Origin: Actinoalloteichus hoggarensis
Lineage (GTDB): Bacteria; Actinomycetota; Actinomycetes; Mycobacteriales; Pseudonocardiaceae
Direction: 5' to 3'
Assembly (NCBI RefSeq): GCF_002234535.1
Contig: NZ_CP022521.1
Coordinates: 5,502,001 to 5,566,000 of the forward strand
Length of the DNA stretch: 64,000 nt
Shown piece after piece: positions 48,506 through 56,081 of this stretch; the stretch's first letter is position 1, and the number at the start of each line of letters is the position of its first letter. Position numbers and translations under genes: made by a program. The notes beneath the pieces are model-generated. The model saw only the letters and a program-made list of their open reading frames with translations. It ran no database searches and was not told where the DNA came from.

Positions 48506-51500
48506 TCAGTTCAGCTCGATCAGCAGGTCACCGCCCTCCACCTGCGCGACGGAGCCGATCGCGAGCCGCCGGACGGTGCCGCCCTTCGGCGCCGTGATGC
48601 CCGCCTCCATCTTCATCGCCTCGATGGTGGCGACGGTCTGCCCCGGCTCCACCGTGTCGCCCTCGGCCACCGACACCGTCACCACACCGGCGAAGGGCGC
48701 CGCGATGTGGCCGGGGTTGCCGCGATCGGCCTTCTCCGCCGCGGGCACGGCCGACGCGATCGAGCGGTCCCGCACCTGAATGGGCCGGAGCTGGCCGTTC
48801 AACGTGGCCATCACGGTGCGCATCCCGCGCTCGTCCGCCTCGCCGATGGCCTCCACCGTGATGTACAGCCGCACACCCCGCTCCAGGTCGACCGAGTACT
48901 CCTCGCCGGGCCGCAGCCCGTAGAAGAAGTCCTTGCTGCGCAGCAGGCTCGTGTCGCCGTACTCCTCGTGGTGCGCGGTGTACTCCTTGGCCGGGCCGGG
49001 GAAGAGCAGCCGGTTCAACGTCGCGCGACGGTCCTCGGCGAGCCCCCGACGATCCTCCTCGGTGAGCGGCACGACCTGGCGTGCGCCGGAACGGCCCGCC
49101 AACGCCTTCGCGCGAAACGGCTCGGGCCAGCCGCCGGGCGGGTCGCCCAGCTCGCCGTGCAGGAAGCCGATCACGGAGTCCGGGATGTCGAAGCGCCCCG
49201 GGTCCGACTCGAACTCCGCGGGGTCCGCGCCCGCGCCCACCAGGTGGAGGGCCAGGTCGCCGACCACCTTGGACGACGGCGTGACCTTCACCAGCCTGCC
49301 CAGGATGCCGTCGGCCGCGGCATAGGTGGACTCGATCTCCTCGAACCGATCTCCCAGCCCGAGGGCGATGGCCTGCTGACGCAGGTTGGAGAGCTGACCG
49401 CCGGGGATCTCGTGGCGGTACACCCGGCCGGTCGGCGACGGCAGCGCCGACTCGAACGGCCGGTAGATCCGACGCACCGCCTCCCAGTAGGGCTCCAGGT
49501 CGCAGACCGACGACAGCCGGAGACCGGTGGCCCGAGGCGTGTGGTCGGTGGCGGCCACCACCGCGGACAGCGGCGGCTGCGAGGTGGTGCCCGCCATCGA
49601 CGCCGAGGCCCCGTCGACCGCGTCGACGCCCGCCTGCACGGCGGCCAGATAGGTGGCGAGCTGCCCGCCCGGCGTGTCATGGGTGTGCAGGTGGACGGGC
49701 AGGTCGAATTCGCGGCGCAACGCGCTGATCAGCGTCGCCGCGGCGGGCGGCCGGAGCAGACCGGCCATGTCCTTGACGCCGATGACGTGCGCGCCCGCCG
49801 CCACGATCTGCTCGGCGAGCCGCAGGTAGTAGTCCAGGGTGTAGAGCTTCTCGCCGGGGTCGGAGAGGTCGGCGGTGTAGCAGAGGGCGACCTCGGCGAC
49901 GGCCTGACCGGTCTCGCGGACGGCCTCGATCGCGGGTCGCATCTGCTCGACGTCGTTGAGGGCGTCGAAGATGCGGAAGACGTCGATGCCGGTCCTGGTC
50001 GCCTCGGCGACGAAGGCGCTGGTCACCTCCTCCGGGTACGGCGTGTACCCGACGGTGTTGCGCCCGCGCAGCAGCATCTGAAGACAGATGTTGGGCACCG
50101 CCTCGCGCAGCGCCGCGAGCCGCTCCCACGGGTCCTCGGCGAGGAACCGCAGCGCGACGTCGTAGGTGGCGCCGCCCCAGCATTCCAACGACAGCAGCTC
50201 GGGGGTCAGCCGCGCCACGTGCGGCGCGACGGCCAGCAGGTCCTTGGTGCGTACCCGGGTGGCCAGCAACGACTGGTGGGCGTCGCGGAAGGTCGTGTCG
50301 GTGACCCCCACCGCCTCGGAGGCACGCAGCCAGGACGCAAAGCCGGCGGGACCCAGCTCCAGCAGTCGCTGCCGGGAGCCTGCGGGCGGCACGGCCTCCA
50401 GATCGAGTTCGGGCAGCTTGTACATCGGGTCGAGCGTGCTCGGGCGGTCGCCGTGCGGGCGGTTCACCGTGACGTCGGCCAGGTAGGTGAGCAGCCGGGT
50501 GCCCCGGTCGGCGGACTGCCGCGCGGTGAGCAGCCTCGGGCGCTGCTCGATGAACGACGTGGTCACCCGGCCCGCCTGGAAGTCCGGGTCGTCCAGCACC
50601 GCCTGGAGGAAGGGGATGTTCGTGGCGACGCCTCGGATGCGGAACTCGGCCAGCGCCCGCCGGGCCCGCGCGGTGGCGGTGGCGAAGTCCCGGCCCCGGC
50701 AGGACAGCTTCACCAGCATCGAGTCGAAGTGCGCGCTGATCCCGGTGCCCGCGAAGGTGGTCCCGCCGTCGAGCCGGATGCCCGCACCGCCGGGCGAGCG
50801 GTAGGCACTGATGGTGCCGGTGTCCGGGCGGAAGCCGTTGCCGGGGTCCTCGGTGGTGATCCGGCACTGCAGGGCCGCCCCCCGCAGGGTGATGCGCTCC
50901 TGCGCCAACCCCAGGTCGGCGAGCGTCTCACCGGCGGCGATGCGCAGCTGAGACTGCACGAGGTCGACGTCGGTGACCTCCTCGGTGACCGTGTGCTCCA
51001 CCTGGATGCGCGGATTCATCTCGATGAACACGTGGTTGCCGCGCTCGTCGACGAGGAACTCCACGGTGCCCGCGTTGACATAGCCGATCTGGCGCGCGAA
51101 GGCGACGGCGTCGGCGCAGATCCGCTCGCGCAGCTCGGGATCGAGGTTGGGAGCGGGGGCGATCTCGATGACCTTCTGGTGTCGCCGCTGCACCGAACAG
51201 TCGCGTTCGAAGAGGTGGATGGCGTGGCCCACGCCGTCGGCGAGGATCTGCACCTCGATGTGCCGGGGATTGACGACGGCCTGTTCCAGGAACACGGTCG
51301 CGTCGCCGAAGGCGGACTCGGCCTCACGCATCGCCGCCTCGGCCGCCTCGCGCAGGTCGGCCGCGTTCTCCACGCGACGCATCCCCCGACCGCCGCCGCC
51401 CGCGACGGCCTTCACGAACACCGGGAACGTCATGTCCTGGGCGGCGGCGACGAGTTCGTCGATGTCGGCGGTCGGCGGGACGGAGGCGAGCACGGGCAGT

Positions 51501-51883
51501 CCGGCGGCCCTGGCCGCGTCCACCGCGCGCGCCTTGTTGCCCGCGAGTTCCAGGATCTCGTGCGAGGGGCCGACGAAGGTGATGCCCGCCTCGGCGCAGG
51601 CCTTGGCGAGTCCGGGGTTCTCGGAGAGGAAGCCGTAACCGGGGTAGACGGCGTCGGCGCCCGCGCGGCGGGCGGCGGCGACGATCTCGGCCACCGACAG
51701 GTAGGCGCGAACGGGATGCCCGGGCTCGCCGATCTCGTAGGCCTCGTCGGCCTTGAGCCGATGCACCGAGTTCCGGTCCTCATGCGGAAAGACGGCGACT
51801 GTTCCCGCCCCGAGCTCGTAAGCGGCGCGAAACGCCCGAATCGCGATCTCGCCTCGATTGGCGACCAGGACCTTCCGGAACAT
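48506..51883 (-). CDS. pyc: Pyruvate carboxylase
   Basis: 1125 residues from ATG 51883 behind ggaaggg. Makes oxaloacetate from pyruvate, bicarbonate and ATP. Biotin carboxylase domain (about 1-450: KVLVANRGEIAIRAFRAA, GGGGRGMR, EMNPRIQVEHTVTEEVTDVD). Carboxyltransferase (about 520-800: VTDTTFRDAHQSLLATRVRT, ECWGGATYDVALRFL, VHLHTHDTPGG). PYC/OADA domain, then biotinyl domain with Lys at about 1088 in EAMKMEAG. All parts are intact, in the usual order for the single-chain enzyme. Anaplerotic; single gene. Confidence 0.97.
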   Translation of the reverse strand: MFRKVLVANRGEIAIRAFRAAYELGAGTVAVFPHEDRNSVHRLKADEAYEIGEPGHPVRAYLSVAEIVAAARRAGADAVYPGYGFLSENPGLAKACAEAGITFVGPSHEILELAGNKARAVDAARAAGLPVLASVPPTADIDELVAAAQDMTFPVFVKAVAGGGGRGMRRVENAADLREAAEAAMREAESAFGDATVFLEQAVVNPRHIEVQILADGVGHAIHLFERDCSVQRRHQKVIEIAPAPNLDPELRERICADAVAFARQIGYVNAGTVEFLVDERGNHVFIEMNPRIQVEHTVTEEVTDVDLVQSQLRIAAGETLADLGLAQERITLRGAALQCRITTEDPGNGFRPDTGTISAYRSPGGAGIRLDGGTTFAGTGISAHFDSMLVKLSCRGRDFATATARARRALAEFRIRGVATNIPFLQAVLDDPDFQAGRVTTSFIEQRPRLLTARQSADRGTRLLTYLADVTVNRPHGDRPSTLDPMYKLPELDLEAVPPAGSRQRLLELGPAGFASWLRASEAVGVTDTTFRDAHQSLLATRVRTKDLLAVAPHVARLTPELLSLECWGGATYDVALRFLAEDPWERLAALREAVPNICLQMLLRGRNTVGYTPYPEEVTSAFVAEATRTGIDVFRIFDALNDVEQMRPAIEAVRETGQAVAEVALCYTADLSDPGEKLYTLDYYLRLAEQIVAAGAHVIGVKDMAGLLRPPAAATLISALRREFDLPVHLHTHDTPGGQLATYLAAVQAGVDAVDGASASMAGTTSQPPLSAVVAATDHTPRATGLRLSSVCDLEPYWEAVRRIYRPFESALPSPTGRVYRHEIPGGQLSNLRQQAIALGLGDRFEEIESTYAAADGILGRLVKVTPSSKVVGDLALHLVGAGADPAEFESDPGRFDIPDSVIGFLHGELGDPPGGWPEPFRAKALAGRSGARQVVPLTEEDRRGLAEDRRATLNRLLFPGPAKEYTAHHEEYGDTSLLRSKDFFYGLRPGEEYSVDLERGVRLYITVEAIGEADERGMRTVMATLNGQLRPIQVRDRSIASAVPAAEKADRGNPGHIAAPFAGVVTVSVAEGDTVEPGQTVATIEAMKMEAGITAPKGGTVRRLAIGSVAQVEGGDLLIELN

Positions 51884-52146
51884 ACGGGCTCCCTTCCGAT
51901 CAGCGAATTCTCGCTGCCGGCGACCGTACCGGCTTCCTCCCGCCCGCTGGGAGGACTCTCCCAACGGTCGAACGCACCACTTTTCTCTCAGGAGAAGAAG
52001 GCACGGTCTTCTGCTCCCGACGATGTGATCGGCATCTCGAATCGGTGGATACTGCGCGGCCTTCGCCGTCACCCCGTCGGGGAATGCCCGCTCGGCGGCA
52101 TCCGCCGCCTCCGGCCTGCCGGAGATCTCCGCGGGGTTCGGCCGCC

Positions 52147-52406
52147 GTCGCGATCCTCACCGGCTCCGCAGAGCCGGTGCCACCCCGGCAGGCCACGAGG
52201 GCTGTTGCGTCGTCCCGGACGATTGCGATCCTCACCGGCTCCGCAGAGCCGGTGCCACTCTTGCTGTCGCGGGCGGCTGACTTCGCGGCGACACCGTTGC
52301 GATCCTCACCGGCTCCGCAGAGTCGGTGCCACGAGCCGCGATCTCCTCGATCTCCTCGTCCTCGAAGTCGTTGCGATCCTCACCGGCTCCGCAGAGTCGG
52401 TGCCAC
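52147..52406. CRISPR. Short orphan CRISPR array, four 37-bp repeats
   Basis: Repeats at 52147-52183, 52222-52258, 52296-52332 and 52370-52406; spacers of 38, 37 and 37 bp, all different. The repeat begins GTTGCGATCCTCACC on the plus strand and ends GGTGCCAC. It contains a 9-bp hairpin: CACCGGCTC, CGCA, GAGCCGGTG. Repeats 1 and 2 vary at the first bases; repeats 3 and 4 carry GAGTCGGTG. Read on the minus strand the repeat ends in ATCGCAAC, like a crRNA 5' handle, and terminal repeat decay at 52147 agrees. The C-to-T change keeps pairing (G-U) only in plus-strand RNA, so direction is open. No cas gene in the window. Confidence 0.8.
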
Positions 52407-52620
52407 CCTGGCCTGCCAGGGGTGTCGTCTGTTCGAACGGGCTCAGGTTATCGGCTTGTGACCGACACGCCCGCAGATCGCTTGGGACCGACCCGGCGTG
52501 TCGGCCGACGCCTCCGGTCCCGAAGCACCCGGCCCGCCAGGAACCCCCGGCACGTCCGATTCAGCTGAGCTTCGATCTCGCGCCGGGGACGCGGCGGGCC
52601 GAGGCGACACCCTCTCGATC

Positions 52621-53289
52621 TCAGCGGACGACGTCCCGCAGACGCAGCGGAGCGGCGGGCGGCAGGGGCGCGGCGGGCTCGCCTCGGTCGGCGCGAAACC
52701 CCTCGATCAGGTAGGCGACCAACCTGCGGGACGCGGCCTCCCGGATCTCGGCGGAGTCCGCGACGATGCCGCCGTTGGCCATGAGCACCAGCGTCAGGTC
52801 CGCGGGCGTGAAGTCGGCCCGCAGCCGTCCGCTCGCCTGTGCTCGCCGTGTCAGCTCGGCGAACCCTCGGATCGCCTCCCCGCGTTCCCGTTCCACGTCG
52901 ATCGTGTCGCGCAGCGCCGCCGCCAAGGCGGCGCCGAAGCCTCGATCGCGGGCCTGCGTCAGACAGACGTACTCGATGACCGTGCGGAAGCCGCGCCACG
53001 GGTCCGGATCGTCCAATGCCGTGTCGACCACCGCGACGCACGCCGCGAACTGGCCGGCGAACACCGCGACCACCAACGACTCCTTGGTCGGGAAACGGCG
53101 GTAGAGGGTCGCCACTCCCACGCCTGCCCGCCGGGCGATCGCGGCCGTCGGCACGTCGAGCCCCCGAGCGGCGAAGAGCTCACCGGCCGCGTCCAGGATG
53201 CGCTCACGGTTGCGGCGGGCGTCCCCGCGCAGCGTGACCGGGGCGTCGGCGCCGGACGCGGCCGGCATCCGAGACGACTGCTCGCTCAT
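52621..53289 (-). CDS. TetR-family transcriptional regulator
   Basis: 222 residues from ATG 53289. N-terminal HTH (about 22-68): RERILDAAGELFAARGLDVP, TAAIARRAGVGVATLYRRFP. The C-terminal ligand domain includes a SBP/TetR_C-like region ending in an Arg-rich tail. The target is unknown; the divergent gene at 53450 is the nearest candidate. Confidence 0.93.
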   Translation of the reverse strand: MSEQSSRMPAASGADAPVTLRGDARRNRERILDAAGELFAARGLDVPTAAIARRAGVGVATLYRRFPTKESLVVAVFAGQFAACVAVVDTALDDPDPWRGFRTVIEYVCLTQARDRGFGAALAAALRDTIDVERERGEAIRGFAELTRRAQASGRLRADFTPADLTLVLMANGGIVADSAEIREAASRRLVAYLIEGFRADRGEPAAPLPPAAPLRLRDVVR

Positions 53290-53329
53290 CTTTCTCACTT
53301 CGCCGTCGAGATCGGGATCGCCTCCGCCA

Positions 53330-53376
53330 CGCTGTTAGCGTCGGCAGAGAAGTGGAGATGCTAGTCCGCTTAGCGG
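53330..53376. promoter_or_regulatory. Paired palindromes, candidate TetR operators
   Basis: CGCTGTTAGCG (53330-53340) and CCGCTTAGCGG (53366-53376), both with CGCT and AGCG arms but different centres (3 and 1 nt). They lie between the divergent TetR gene and the gene at 53450. Confidence 0.4.
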
Positions 53377-53449
53377 CGATCACGGCGTACGACGTCGCGC
53401 GTCGCCGATCAGGCGCCGTCGACGGACCGCCGCCGCACCGCAGTCAGCG

Positions 53450-53860
53450 ATGGAGGTCGCGTTGCCCTACCGAGGTCCGCTCCCGCACCGACTCGTCACG
53501 CGCATCAACGCCGGGGTGAACGCCCTGCGCGCCTCCCCCCGCTGGGGCGAGCGGGTGGGCAGACATCTCACCGAGATCACCTATGTGGGGCGGCGGTCCG
53601 GCCGCACCATCAGCACGCCGATCGGCTACCGGCGTGCCGGGGACGTCGTCACGATCAGGGTCATGCTTCCCGAGGCCAAGACATGGTGGCGCAACTTCCT
53701 CGGCGAGGGGTGGCCGATGTCGCTGCGGCTGGACGGCATGGACCGCAGCGGACATGCCGTGGCGCGCCGGGACGCGCGCGGCCGAGTCTCCCTCACGGCA
53801 CGCCTCGACCCCGTCGGGAGTCCGAGGGCCGAGGACGAGACCGCCGACACCGAGCGCTGA
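53450..53860 (+). CDS. Deazaflavin-dependent nitroreductase-like protein
   Basis: 136 residues; ATG 53450, or TTG 53462 with ggagg upstream. The core LTEITYVGRRSGRTISTPIGYRRAGDVVTIRVMLPEAKTWWRNFL follows the split-barrel pattern of the F420-dependent Ddn/nitroreductase group (G-R-x-S-G near the cofactor phosphate, WWRN). Short for the family. Substrate unknown; possibly controlled by the divergent TetR. Confidence 0.75.
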   Translation: MEVALPYRGPLPHRLVTRINAGVNALRASPRWGERVGRHLTEITYVGRRSGRTISTPIGYRRAGDVVTIRVMLPEAKTWWRNFLGEGWPMSLRLDGMDRSGHAVARRDARGRVSLTARLDPVGSPRAEDETADTER

Positions 53861-54060
53861 CACGGGACGGGCGAGCGGGCATCACGCCTCGACATCCCCC
53901 GCTCGCCGCCGTCCCCGAGCGAGCCGCCCGGTGCGGTTCCCCGCCGCCGGAGCCCGAATCGTCCATCGGCCGTGCGGCCCGTGTCCCGCTCGCCGCACGT
54001 CGGAGCGGTGACCCGCCGGTGTTAGGTTGTCCGACTGCCCGGCGGAAGGAAACCAGCATC

Positions 54061-55329
54061 GTGTCGGAACGTGACCGTCTCCCCTACTCCGACGAGGACG
54101 TCCGCTCAGCCTGGGTCGACGAGCCGCCGACGCTGAACGCCACGGTCACCCTCGCCGACTACGACCCGGAGTGGCCCCGGCTCTACGAACGGGAGGCCGA
54201 GCGGATCCGGCTGCTGCTCGGCGAGCGGGTCGTCGCGCTGGACCACATCGGATCGACCTCGGTCCCCGGCCTCTGTGCCAAGCCGATCATCGACGTCCTG
54301 CTGGTCGTCCCCGACTCCGCCGACGAGCCCGCCTACGTCCCGGCGTTGACGGACGCCGGCTACCGCCTGGTCATCCGGGAGCCCGACCGCGACGAGCATC
54401 GCGCGTTCAAGGGGCCGGACACCGACGTCAACCTGCACGTCTACTCGCCCGGCTCCGCCGAGATCGAACGGTACCGGCTCTTCCGCGACCGCCTGCGCGA
54501 CCATGACGAGGAGCGGGACCGCTACGCCGCCGTCAAACGCGAACTGGCGGGCCGGACATGGAAGTACATCCAGAACTACGCCGACGCCAAGACCGAGGTC
54601 GTCGAGGAGATCGTCCGGCGGGCGCGGGAGGCCGCCGCGGCCCCCTATGACGAGTTCAGCCGCGCCTATGCGGAGCACTCGGCCGTCAATCCGTTCAACG
54701 TCTACTACGACCGGCCCGCGATCCTCGCGCTGGCGGGTGAGGTCGCGGGACTGCGGGTGCTCGACGTCGGCAGTGCCGCGGGCCTGCTGGCGGGTGAACT
54801 CGCCGATCGGGGGGCCCGGGTCACCGGCATCGACCGCAGCCAGGGCATGGTGGATCTCGCCAAGGAGGCCTTCGGCGATCGGGTCGACTTCCGCCGCGCC
54901 GATGTGGCCCGTCCGCTGGACTTCCTGGCGGCGGACTCGGTGGACCTGGTGACGGCCTCCCTGGTCCTGCACTACCTGCGGGACTGGGGCCCCGCCCTGG
55001 CCGAGTTCCGTCGCGTGCTTCGGCCGGGCGGCGCGGTCGTCGCCTCCGTGCACCATCCGGAGGATTGGCACTGGTTCGAGGGCACCCGGTACTTCGAGAC
55101 CGAGCTGCTCACGGACGAGTGGACGTTGGCCGGGCAGCGGCAGAGGGTGCGGTTCTACCGCAGACCGTTGAGCGCGATCTTCGGCGCGCTGCGCGAGGCC
55201 GGGTTCGTGGTGGACCGGCTCGACGAGCCCGCGCCGCTGCCCGAGTGCGAGTCCGCCGATCCCGGCGCCTGGCGGCTGCTCACCGGCGGACCGCGGTTCC
55301 TCTACCTGCGGTCGGTCAATCCGGGCTGA
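54061..55329 (+). CDS. GrpB-domain / SAM methyltransferase fusion
   Basis: 422 residues from GTG behind ggaaggaaa. Residues about 20-190 are a GrpB (UPF0157) nucleotidyltransferase-fold domain: LADYDPEWPRLYEREAERIR, HIGSTSVPGLCAKPIIDVLL, FKGPDTDVNLHVYS. Residues about 200-422 are a class I methyltransferase: VLDVGSAAGLLAGELADRGARVTGIDRSQGM and VASVHHPEDW. The joint is seamless, with no stop or frameshift. Separately the two families are common; the fusion suggests nucleotidylation and methylation of one substrate, which is inference. Confidence 0.9.
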   Translation: MSERDRLPYSDEDVRSAWVDEPPTLNATVTLADYDPEWPRLYEREAERIRLLLGERVVALDHIGSTSVPGLCAKPIIDVLLVVPDSADEPAYVPALTDAGYRLVIREPDRDEHRAFKGPDTDVNLHVYSPGSAEIERYRLFRDRLRDHDEERDRYAAVKRELAGRTWKYIQNYADAKTEVVEEIVRRAREAAAAPYDEFSRAYAEHSAVNPFNVYYDRPAILALAGEVAGLRVLDVGSAAGLLAGELADRGARVTGIDRSQGMVDLAKEAFGDRVDFRRADVARPLDFLAADSVDLVTASLVLHYLRDWGPALAEFRRVLRPGGAVVASVHHPEDWHWFEGTRYFETELLTDEWTLAGQRQRVRFYRRPLSAIFGALREAGFVVDRLDEPAPLPECESADPGAWRLLTGGPRFLYLRSVNPG

Positions 55330-55388
55330 GGTGGCGACGGCCCCGGCCGGACTCGGCGTGGGCGGCGTCGGTCGGGTGTCGCGCTGGA

Positions 55389-55394
55389 TAGGGT
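55389..55394 (+). promoter_or_regulatory. Minus-10 element of a leaderless vanZ mRNA
   Basis: TAGGGT ends six bases before the GTG at 55401. No Shine-Dalgarno is present, so transcription probably starts at the GTG. Confidence 0.5.
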
Positions 55395-55400
55395 CGCGCC

Positions 55401-55892
55401 GTGATCAGCACTTTCCTCGTCACGTATCCGTGGTTGACGACGACGGCCCTGATGCTGCTGATCGTCGTGGGCCCGCTCGCGGGCGCGTGGCTCGCGGACA
55501 GGCCGCGCGCCACGCGCGTGCTGCTGGGACTGTCGATCGCGGCGGTGCTGGTGCTCACCTTCGCTCCGGCGAGCCGCGAACTGGAGATCGGCTGCTCCGT
55601 CGAGTGGGACCTCCCCCGGCTCGGCGCGGTAGAGCTGATGGCGAACGTCATCCTGTTCGTCCCCGTGGTCCTGCTCGCCGGTGTGCTGACTCGTCGACCG
55701 ATCCTGATGGTCGCCGTCGCCAGCGGAGCCTCCGTGCTGATCGAACTGGTCCAGGCCTTCGCCACGGTCTTCGGCCGCAGCTGCTCGACGAACGACTGGC
55801 TCGCCAACACCCTCGGCGCCCTGCTCGGGGCCGTCCTGGCCGTCGCCGCGCTGTGGCTGGCTCGTTCGTTCCAGGCACGCATCCGGCGCTAG
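55401..55892 (+). CDS. VanZ-family membrane protein
   Basis: 163 residues, about four to five membrane helices. VanZ signature: ELMANVILFVPVVLLAG and LIELVQAFATVFGRSCSTNDWLANTLGALLG. VanZ proteins include one giving low-level teicoplanin resistance, but most members have no known function and no van cluster is here. GTG start, apparently leaderless. Confidence 0.9.
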   Translation: MISTFLVTYPWLTTTALMLLIVVGPLAGAWLADRPRATRVLLGLSIAAVLVLTFAPASRELEIGCSVEWDLPRLGAVELMANVILFVPVVLLAGVLTRRPILMVAVASGASVLIELVQAFATVFGRSCSTNDWLANTLGALLGAVLAVAALWLARSFQARIRR

Positions 55893-55995
55893 GAGTCGCC
55901 GGGGCAGGGCGAGGATGGAGACTCCGGAGCACCCGTGCCTCGCCGAGAGCGGCCTCCGCCGCCGAGGCCGTCGATTCGGCCGGGCGGGGCCTCGG

Positions 55996-56033
55996 CCCGG
56001 GCCGTGACGGCGACTGCTGCCGTGTCGCCCGGG
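55996..56033. terminator. Hairpin between vanZ-like gene and recG
   Basis: CCCGGGC (55996-56002) pairs with GCCCGGG (56027-56033), with an inner ACGGC/GCCGT. It lies between two convergent genes and may end both. Confidence 0.45.
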
Positions 56034-56081
56034 CACACCGGACGACCAAGAAGTCGCAGGCCCCGCCGAGGACAGCCGGCC

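Noticed and set aside
48179-52714. A 1511-codon open frame on the plus strand opposite pyruvate carboxylase
   Set aside because: It is the mirror frame of a clear pyc gene and is His/Arg/Gly/Asp-rich with no recognisable domain. It also runs through the CRISPR repeats.
51884-53450. Possible cas genes beside the CRISPR array
   Set aside because: Neighbours are pyruvate carboxylase, a TetR regulator and a nitroreductase-like gene; nothing Cas-like anywhere in the window.
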